Positions 57,101 through 64,000 of a stretch of 64,000 nucleotides of DNA are shown in pieces. Position numbers and translations under genes: made by a program. Every line of letters starts with the position of its first letter. Position 1 is the stretch's first letter. A model generated the notes under the pieces. It searched no databases and had not been told where the DNA came from. It was given only the letters and a program-made list of their open reading frames with translations. The DNA is from Zygnema cylindricum (taxonomy: Eukaryota > Streptophyta > Zygnematophyceae > Zygnematales > Zygnemataceae), in NCBI GenBank assembly GCA_037447655.1, contig JBBHKE010000125.1, forward strand, positions 14,492 through 78,491, written 5' to 3'.

Positions 57101-58932
57101 TTACTGACATCGCTCTCCTTCCCCTTCCCCTTCCCCTTCCTGGTTGTTTAGTGAAAAGTCGAATTGCTGATATATTCTATTTGCTGCACTCTGACAAATC
57201 CAGAGTGAATTTTTGATAATGGGAAAATCGGGTAATTCAGGGCATTTCATAACAATTGTCGGGCAGATGTCTATCTTGAAATTTATCAACGATGAATTTC
57301 GATTCAAAAAGAATCAAGTACCTAGCTTTCTCTCTAGCTTTGTGTGTTTTATACTCTTGGGAAAAAAAAAGGTTTTAGAGGAGAGAGCAAAAAACGAGAG
57401 AAAATGGAGAGGAAGTGTAAAAGGATAAATTACTGAACTTTCAAAATCAGGCGCAAAAAACACATGAACACAACTATGTGAACTATGCATCACCGACCAC
57501 CAAGGTACAGTACACTGGTGATCGCTAATGGAGTTAACTATTCGTAATCAAGTGAGCATTTTTTTGACTCAAAATCATAAATTAATGTTAATAAAACTAT
57601 AAAATCGAGTGAACCAAAATGAACTTCGTTTCAGAAAATAATTTAGCAGAGTTGTTTCTCATAAAGTGTGACACTAATTCACAAACTCTAATAACAATAG
57701 GCGGTGTACCTAAACGATAAGCATAGCACCGATTATCGGCTATGCAACCTGTACCATATAAATCCTTAAATCCCTAGCTCTGACTGCATATGAGAAAACC
57801 AAAGGTTTCTAAATGTCCAGCGATGAAAATTTAGTATCTCCATATGTTTGATTGACCTCTTCCACACTTACGTCTGCAGGCCTAACTGGCATAGATTTGA
57901 GTTCTCAATCACAAATCATGAAGGATCCGGAATATTAAATTTTTTAATCTTTTGTCAATGACAAGAGCTCAAAATACGTGTTTCAAAAGTAAAAATTGCT
58001 GACCTTCTCTCTTCTTTATAAATGTCTCATATCCTTTGTTGAGATCCGCGCCTCGTTCTTCTAAGACCGCATGTCGAAATCGCCTCTGAAACTCCCAAGA
58101 AAGAAAACAAAATAAGACTAAATGGCAGGATCAGTGAGCACCATTTTCCAATCAACAACCAAAAGAAAAAAGAAAGATACGACTCTGTAACAACGGCATA
58201 AACAAAAAATGCTCAAATTGCCAGTTAACACTAACCACACCTCGTATAATTGCTCTACAACAACATAAAAAGTACCTAAATGGGAGGAAAATAACCCAAG
58301 GTATAACAGAAATCGATTTCTAGCAGCTGAAAAAAAAAAGGCAAGAGAGCTGAAAAAAGCTCACCAGGCCTCGCTCATCGAAATGAATTTGACCGTCAGA
58401 AGTGCGACTGAAGTGGGAGATCGGTTGGGGCTACGATCCACAACAATCCCGAGTAAGTGGTTCTCGCACTTAAGAAGATTCCGTACTTCCCCTTACACCC
58501 CTGTTGCCCCCACCAACCCACAAGGACAATCTTCCATGCCTGCTAAACAGTCCTCAGCCCTTATTGCATCAAAAATGACCTCTCCCTCCCTCTATACACC
58601 TCTATTGCCGCCCCTCCCTCTAACCGCAATTCCTTCATCTCGCTCGCTCCTTGTCTCTACCTTCTATTTTTTATATTTCTGGCTTGAATAAAAACCAAAT
58701 CGCTCCAACAAAGATCACAACCAGAAGGTAGGCAGACAAATATCGACCGCTAATAGCATTGCATTCAAAGATTTACTTTCAGAATAGTTTTACATATTGC
58801 ATAATAAACTATCAGTTTTTTTACGAGGTTCTCCATTTCTGGTTCCTTTCAGAAGCTGTGAGATGCGGCAGAAAAGACATACTAAAATCCCAAATCAAGA
58901 AAAAAATGGACTTATATATCTGCATATATCAG

Positions 58933-59017
<85 letters not shown>

Positions 59018-60363
59018 ATATATATGGACTGATAATAGAGCATACCTGCTGAAATTGAGGACAGCTGGCACGAAGAGAGTCATCATGGCCAGGAGCCCCG
59101 AGCTTGAAAACCGCAATGGGGGTTTTCGGTTGAGGTCGCCCTTCTGTCATATTACAAAAGAGAAAAATAAAATAAAAGCCAAAATAGAGATAAAACTTTT
59201 GAAGTCAATTCACTTAATACAATGGCACAACCTCCGTCAAAGCAAATTAGGGCAAAAAATTGATATCATCAAATTCGGTGAAAATGGGTAGAGTTGCTGC
59301 AAGTGGGAGGAAGGAAAATGGAAAGAGAGGGAAGAAGAAAAAAAGAAATGCAATTAAGCAAAATGGGCACATTGTACCCTTTAAAGTGAACTGATAAAGC
59401 TGTGTAAAAGTATGCTAATGAACACACAGAGAGAGAAATGAGAAGGGAGAAAGGGAGAGAGGGACAGATGGACAGACGGAGAGATTGGAGAGATGGAGAG
59501 AGGGAAAGTGGAGGGAAGGAGGGAGGAGAAAGGGAAAGGACAAGGGAGAGAGGGACAAAAGGAAAAGTTTCATAAAATTGCAATTAAATTGGCTGGACTG
59601 GAGAAAATGAAAAACATCTCTATGTTTAAAATACAAATTTACAAATAAATAAATATGTAAGCTGCAGAAACTTGGGAGCCTGTAAAATTGCAGGAAACAA
59701 TATTTGCATAAATATATTAGTCTATCATAAGATAGATAAAATCAGAAAAAAAACAGATATGGCCGTTTGGGAAAAAATAAAACAAAAAAAATGATCATTT
59801 GAAATTTGATCAGTTGCAATTTTTTGTGCAACATACTTGCCCGTCATTCAAAAATCTTAACTATTAAATTTTTGGAATATGATGATAAAACCTGAGATAA
59901 GATAAGTCAACAAGGGTCGTTTGCTTAAAAACGTTATTTGAGGTTAAACCTACGCACGCTTAATAAGCTATTCAACAGAAGTACCAGAAACCCTGTAAGT
60001 AGCAAATCGCCTCAATAAACTTTAAACGAACCCTAAAAACCCTAAAATAGCCCTAAATAACCCTAAAAAAAACCTAAAAATCCCTAAAAAGCCCTAATAT
60101 TACCGAAATCACTAAAAAGAACCTAAAAACCCAAAACAATCCTACAAACAGCATATGTTGCTAAAAAGCCCTAAAAAGCCTAAAACATCAAAAACAACCT
60201 AAAAACCCCCAAAGAACCTACAAACAGCATATGAATGGGGGATACAAACAGCTGAATATGACTTACGAGGAGGTTGGAGTCTGCTGAAGGGGGTAGCCTT
60301 CATATATTCTTCGTTGCTAGGACCAAAAAGGTCATCTTCGTCATCCATAAGACCGGCAGCCAT
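51147..60363 (-). CDS. DXO1: DXO/Rai1-family decapping exoribonuclease
   Basis: Removes incomplete or NAD caps from RNA 5' ends and degrades the body 5'-3' in the nucleus and cytoplasm. I rebuilt 13 minus-strand exons: 60267-60363, 59046-59143, 58365-58430, 58004-58085, 56987-57069, 56611-56634, 56025-56149, 55424-55661, 54765-54800, 54078-54124, 53432-53516, 52321-52387 and 51147-51277. They total 1179 nt, or 392 residues plus stop, with every phase matching. Landmarks are [63 protein letters not shown], and the metal-binding GAEMD and ELK motifs. These are followed by [27 protein letters not shown] and [17 protein letters not shown]. The start ATG gives an acidic N terminus (MDDEDDLFG). It is shorter than plant DXO1 proteins with long N-terminal extensions. 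No catalytic residue appears lost, so it is probably functional. Confidence 0.93.
51250..51775 (-). repeat. Tandem array of DXO last-exon acceptor copies
   Basis: The acceptor and first 17-30 bp of DXO exon 13 (GAGAACACAATCGTCATCTG on the plus strand, at 51261) recur at 51380, 51500, 51616 and 51739, a period of 116-123 bp. The repeats extend into the preceding intron, with AAGCAACA and GACAAAA linkers. The first decoy keeps AACAG-ATGAC. The AG is lost or altered in the other three. Confidence 0.9.
52553..52782. mobile_element. MITE in DXO intron 11-12
   Basis: Diverged termini AACGTGTATCGTCATTAGAG and its inverted partner (CTCTAATGACGATATAAAGTG), the same family as 41335-41552. Confidence 0.65.
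53628..53746. repeat. CT/CCCTCC microsatellite in DXO intron 10
   Basis: Pyrimidine repeats on the plus strand, purine-rich in the sense of DXO. This is the clear exception to the strand rule described in the findings. Confidence 0.9.
55325..55420. repeat. GA-rich tract after DXO exon 8
   Basis: GAGAGGAGAG repeats on the plus strand, starting within 5 bp of the exon 8 donor. Confidence 0.88.
56140..56490 (-). repeat. Duplicated acceptor of DXO exon 7 and GA repeats
   Basis: The exon 7 acceptor boundary at 56149 (TTTCAG then ATTTTAGGGACA) has a copy exactly 200 bp upstream in the intron at 56349 (GCCAG then ATCTTAGGGACA) with matching intron sequence (AAATGT-TTGAT). Between them a 48 bp GA-rich unit (GAGAGCGAGAAGGGGAATAG core) is repeated twice, and more GA tract follows to 56485. 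Confidence 0.85.
56770..56890. repeat. GA-rich tract in DXO intron 5
   Basis: GGGAGAGAGAGAC and GAGAGAGAGGGACAGCGAG repeats flanking a short CT run at 56815-56830. Confidence 0.75.
57511..57708. mobile_element. MITE in DXO intron 4
   Basis: Termini TACACTGGTGATCGCTAATG and AACAATAGGCGGTGTA are inverted repeats with TA ends, 198 bp, the same family as 41335-41552. Confidence 0.7.
58938..59026. repeat. (TA)n microsatellite in DXO intron 2
   Basis: About 42 TA units, ending about 20 bp from the exon 2 donor. Confidence 0.97.
59425..59570. repeat. GA-rich tract in DXO intron 1
   Basis: GAGAGAGGGA and GGACAGACGGAGAG repeats on the plus strand. Confidence 0.85.
60025..60235. repeat. Degenerate CCCTAAA-like repeats in DXO intron 1
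   Basis: About 15 imperfect units of ACCCTAAAA/GCCCTAAA, the plant telomere-like heptamer, followed by two copies of CCTACAAACAGCATATG (60140 and 60218). Confidence 0.7.
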
Positions 60364-60474
60364 GGCTTTGCGAAAGAGGTGAAGCTTTTCAGGGCTTTGA
60401 AGGGTTTTTTAGATATTTTAAGGGTTCTTTAAGGGTGAAGGAAATGTGAAGAAAAGACTTTGCAGAAATAGTGA

Positions 60475-60800
60475 AGGAAAACTGAAGGAAAGGTGAAGGA
60501 AAAGTGAAGGAAAGGGGAGAGAAAGGTGAATAAAATGTGAAGGGAAGGTGAAGGAAAGGGGAAAGAAAGGGGAAGGAAAGGCGAAGGAAAGGTGAAAGAA
60601 AGGTGAAGCAAAGTGAAGGAAAGGAAAGGGGAAAAGAAGGGGAAAGGAAAAAGGAAGGAAAGGGGAAGGAAGGAGGAATTTAAACGGGAAGAAATGTGAG
60701 TGAAAGGTGAAGGAAAGGGGAAGACAAGGGAAAAGGAAAAGTGAAAGAAAGTGAAGAAAAGGTGAGGGAAAAATGGAAAAAGGTGAAGAATAAGAAGAGA
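60475..60800. repeat. GGTGAAGGAAA minisatellite upstream of DXO
   Basis: About 25 degenerate AAGGTGAAGGAA units on the plus strand, pyrimidine-rich in the DXO sense and within 110-440 bp upstream of its start codon. Compositional frames on the minus strand were ignored. Confidence 0.9.
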
Positions 60801-61520
60801 AGAGTGAAAGAAAATGCAGAGAAAGTCACACAACTGGCTAAAAACTACAAAAAGCAAAAGCAAAAAAATGAAGGACTGAAAACTGCAAGAGACATATAAA
60901 AGCTGAAAATCTTCACTTTAACACAAATAAAAGTAAAAGGCCTAGTTTGTCTGTTAACTTTTCTCTGTTTCAAACTTTTTTAAAATAAAACTATTAATTA
61001 TATTCAAATCTGTTTGATCTATTTTCAGATCACTGAGCATAAACAAATTTGAAAAGATAGTCAAACATTTCCTATTGACTACATATTCTTGCTTGTTAGA
61101 AAACCACTTTGGTCACAAGTATTTGAAAACCGTCTGTTCGAAGTAAGGGACAGGAGACACCCTTCTTGTTATTAATCTTGTTTCTGTTTTTGACATACAG
61201 TATCCTGAATAGAGATTCAGAAACCTAATCCCTCCATATTCTGTTTTAAACGTGCGAACATTCCGTGCGGAATCCGCAAAAGGAACGATAAATTTTCATA
61301 CTTCAAAAATTTAGCAAAATTTATGCGGCTGGCATATCATAGGCGGGAGCCATTTTCGCCATATACTCGTGCAAATTTACGCCTGACGTATACGATATAC
61401 GTAAATTTGCACACGATCGTACGGTAAAGTAACAAGGTGGAAGCGTTAACCCTAACATTGAAAATTGTCGGTGTTATACGCAGTCTCAACTGTATTGAGC
61501 AAAAAAAGACAAAAAAGATA

Positions 61521-62398
61521 AAGGGAATTGATCATGGCAGTGACTATTTTGGTTGCGCACAGTCACTTACGTCACTTTGTCAAAGATTGAACGTTTGAAG
61601 TACACATTGGTACAAGTAAAGTACCGTTGAGTTTAAATTTGACGGTCAATCAGTTGAACAGCTTTGACTTTCAAAATATTGGTAAACAATTTACCCGCTC
61701 TTGCGAACGTCGACCGCCATAATAAAATCAACAATTTACACGGCCGTCCAAGGTTTACGGTAACAAAACTGCGGCAACCACATGAAAATAAAAGTGTTGC
61801 GCACAGTCACTTTTTCACTTTACGTGAACTCCACTGTGAGAGCACATTTTGGCTTTTGACTTAGGGTATGGTTACATCAGACGAAAAGTGAGGTTTAATA
61901 CAAAATTTTGTACTTTCCCGTACCATGCCGTACTATATTTTCGTGAGTTTCTTGAAAACAACATACAGAAAATAAGATTACGATTCTCCAAGTATCCGGG
62001 AGAAGACGTCGACCGTCCGATTACATTTCGGTCTTCATCTGCAAAGCAATCGCTCCATAAGCCTCTGTATTGGTGAACCCACCTCGCGGAGGTGGATTCA
62101 CCAACACAGAACCAGTCAATTCACTACACCTGGACAATAGACACGTGCGTCGATGAAAAATGAAAATTTTCACACGTCCCCAAAGTCACGTGCCTTCGGA
62201 CAAGGTGACCGTAAAATCTTTGCCGAAAAGAAATACGGTTTTTTCCTGAAAGTCAGCAGAGTAAACTAATTGACCGTCAAATTTAAACTCAACGGAACCT
62301 TACATGTATCAATGTGTAACTTAAAACGTACAATCTTTGACAAGGTGACGTAAGTGACTGCGCAACCAAAATAGCCACTGCCATGATCAATTCCCTAT
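61521..62398. mobile_element. Long-TIR DNA element enclosing a hairpin-core element
   Basis: Terminal inverted repeats of about 130 bp (61521-61650 and 62262-62398) begin AGGGAATTGATCATGGCAGT. No transposase. The interior holds the TTAGGGTATGG-ended copy of the 1-412 element at 61864-62262. Target duplication not resolved. 60800-61520 has no gene, only a small hairpin at 61367-61420 (GTGCAAATTTACG and its complement). Confidence 0.75.
61864..62262 (+). mobile_element. Nonautonomous element with hairpin core (copy 2)
   Basis: Inverted copy of 17-412, starting TTA-GGGTATGGTTACATCAG at 61861. The hairpin core at 62064-62110 has 22 bp arms with two mismatches. The opposite end again lacks a matching inverted repeat. 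Confidence 0.78.
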
Positions 62399-62399
62399 G

Positions 62400-63420
62400 T
62401 TTATGGCTTTTACAAAAGCGTAACAACGTAACAAGAACTCTTTTGCAGTGGTTTCCCAAAATGATGTAAATTTTAGAAGGGTTTCTTATTTCAATACCAC
62501 ATCTTGCAAATATTATAGAAAAAGGTATGTAAAAGTATTTGTAAACCTCCTAATGTAAATGTTTAAAATAATGAAAGCAAATCATGTCAAGTATTGATAG
62601 AAATCTTAGAATATGACTTTTAAGAGATTGTTTTGATCCTAACTGTTCCTTTACACTGATAGCGATGGTGATCATATGCCTCGCTGCACAAATGTTCAAG
62701 GCATAATGGGCCATTATTGGTGTTCTAAACAAAAAATGTGCATTGGTGCTCCACAATCGTAACAGTACTGCCCATTATGCTGCCAAGAGATGTAGAGACA
62801 TAGAGATATTGAGATAGGTCAAAACTTCCCATTGGACAAAAATGGAATATTAATTCAAAGTATCAAAAAATAAGTCAAAGTTCTCACACCGGTAACCAAC
62901 TGTGCACAATAATTTAAAATGGATCTGTCTTTGAAACAAATATAAACTAATAACTAACTTGTTGACAAAATTGGTCCTTTACGATATGGATCGGATTTAA
63001 AAAAAAGATTCTCATTTGTCCAACAAATTTGTCTCGAACGCTAGTCCAATTTCCACCTTACAAATCACTGTGTCCAAGTGCATCGATGTAATAAAAAGCA
63101 CATGTTTCTTTCAAGGAACATGATGATTAAACAATTTAGCCTATAGCTAACTCCTACTACTTCACAAGATTCAGCCGGAATCTGTTCAATTTGTCATTCT
63201 CAGGCGACATTTTGCTTTAGTAACTGTCTAATTTCACCTATATTTAGTGCCATTTTTTTCCTAAGTCTTTTGCTGTAAAAATCACCTTCCGGAACTATCG
63301 TCATTTCACTGAATAAAATGCCTTACTCCTAAGGATTATAATGGAGACTTCACTCTGCTGTAGCCTCCCCCGGGCACTTCTTAAAGTGCAAAGAGTTCAG
63401 GGACAGCTGCCGGAACCTCA
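62400..63420. other. Intergenic, no recognised feature
   Basis: Ordinary AT-rich DNA without supported exons. Part may be the 3' UTR of the minus-strand gene at 63423. Confidence 0.5.
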
Positions 63421-63422
63421 GA

Positions 63423-64000
63423 TTAAGAAGCCACAACCTCCATCTCTGTGGGAGTTTCCGACTCAACAGCAGCTTCTCCTACTGTTACAACAGGAGCCTC
63501 CTCTGCCACAGTTTCAACCAGAAGATCCTCAGTTTCTGCCACTGTTTCAGTAGGATTCTCCTCTACCACAGCTTCAGCTGGAACCTCCTCAAATTCTCCG
63601 ACTGTTACAGTAGGAGTCTCCTCTGTCACGGCTTCAACCAGAAGCTCCTCAGTTTCTGCCACTGTTTCAGTAGGAGTCTCCTCTACCGCAACTTCAGCTG
63701 GAACCTCCTCAGATTCTCCGACTGTTACAGTAGGAGTCTCCTCTGTCACGGCTTCAACCGGAACCTCCTCGGATTCGCCCACTGTTTCAGAAGGATTCTC
63801 CTCTACCACAGCTTCAACCGGAACCTCCTCGGATTCTCCCACTGTTTCAGTAGGAGTCTCCTCTACCACAGCTTCAACCGGAACCTCCTCGGATTCGCCC
63901 ACTGTTTCAGAAGGAGTCTCCTCTACCACAGCTTCAACCGAATTCTCCTCAGTTTCGACAGGAGTTTCGGCTTCTGCTGGAGCTTCTGTTTCTGCAACAG
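63423..64000 (-). CDS. Acidic 20-residue-repeat protein, 3' part (cut by window edge)
   Basis: The minus-strand frame is open from the right edge to a stop at 63423, so the start lies outside the window. It consists of eight or so imperfect 20-residue units of the type VVEETPTETVGESEEVPVEA, ending ETPTEMEVVAS. The product is very acidic, Glu/Thr/Val/Pro-rich, without hydrophobic core or cysteine, and probably disordered. The 60 bp DNA units are also highly similar, pointing to recent repeat expansion. Such tails occur in several unrelated plant proteins, so I give no function. It could be one exon of a larger gene. Confidence 0.6.
   Translation of the reverse strand, partial: VAETEAPAEAETPVETEENSVEAVVEETPSETVGESEEVPVEAVVEETPTETVGESEEVPVEAVVEENPSETVGESEEVPVEAVTEETPTVTVGESEEVPAEVAVEETPTETVAETEELLVEAVTEETPTVTVGEFEEVPAEAVVEENPTETVAETEDLLVETVAEEAPVVTVGEAAVESETPTEMEVVAS

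Noticed and set aside
58895-59116. Frames reading YIYIYIYI
   Set aside because: Translation of the (TA)n microsatellite.
60429-60863. 144-codon Phe/Ser/Pro-rich minus frame
   Set aside because: It follows the GGTGAAGGAAA minisatellite and contains repeats of the same unit.

Overview
This is a eukaryotic nuclear window, most likely from a streptophyte or land plant. The plant signals are spliceosomal genes with short exons, plant-type mitochondrial 3-hydroxyisobutyrate dehydrogenase and pyruvate carrier, an ARM-repeat protein of the plant U-box-like type, and Ty1/Copia retrotransposons whose primer-binding sites match the anticodon arm of plant initiator tRNA-Met. I cannot name the species. 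Host genes lie at the two sides and the centre is mobile DNA. The whole window is unusually rich in microsatellites, especially (CT)n/(GA)n tracts.

Layout. 1-412: nonautonomous transposon copy with a perfect hairpin core. 2.5-4.9 kb: single-exon ARM-repeat gene on the minus strand, with a long purine-rich promoter side. 5.6-13.98 kb: gene-poor DNA with TTA-flanked nonautonomous elements, one nested in another. 13.99-21.25 kb: complete but dead Copia element (target duplication ACAAT) with a 1.1 kb insertion. 21.25-36.6 kb: a LINE reverse transcriptase split by a 12.7 kb block flanked by a TATTG duplication. That block holds a second dead Copia element, solo LTRs, a tandemly duplicated orphan acidic gene and another orphan reading frame. 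36.6-63.4 kb: three spliced host genes that I rebuilt exon by exon. They are a mitochondrial pyruvate carrier subunit (minus, 5' end not found), 3-hydroxyisobutyrate dehydrogenase (plus, nine exons found, penultimate exon not found) and a DXO/Rai1 decapping exoribonuclease (minus, 13 exons, 392 codons, all phases consistent). 61.5-62.4 kb: a long-TIR element carrying the same hairpin-core transposon as 1-412. 63.4 kb to the edge: 3' end of an acidic 20-residue-repeat protein.

The most unusual feature is in the host genes. At four exon edges the exon end, its splice site and part of the intron are tandemly repeated in the neighbouring intron in units of about 110-200 bp, giving arrays of decoy donors or acceptors. 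I know of no named class for this. The second unusual feature is a family of nonautonomous elements with related flanks but different long, near-perfect palindromes at the same internal position.

The pyruvate carrier and 3-hydroxyisobutyrate dehydrogenase genes are head to head and both act in mitochondrial carbon metabolism (pyruvate import and valine breakdown). DXO is an unrelated RNA 5'-end quality-control gene.
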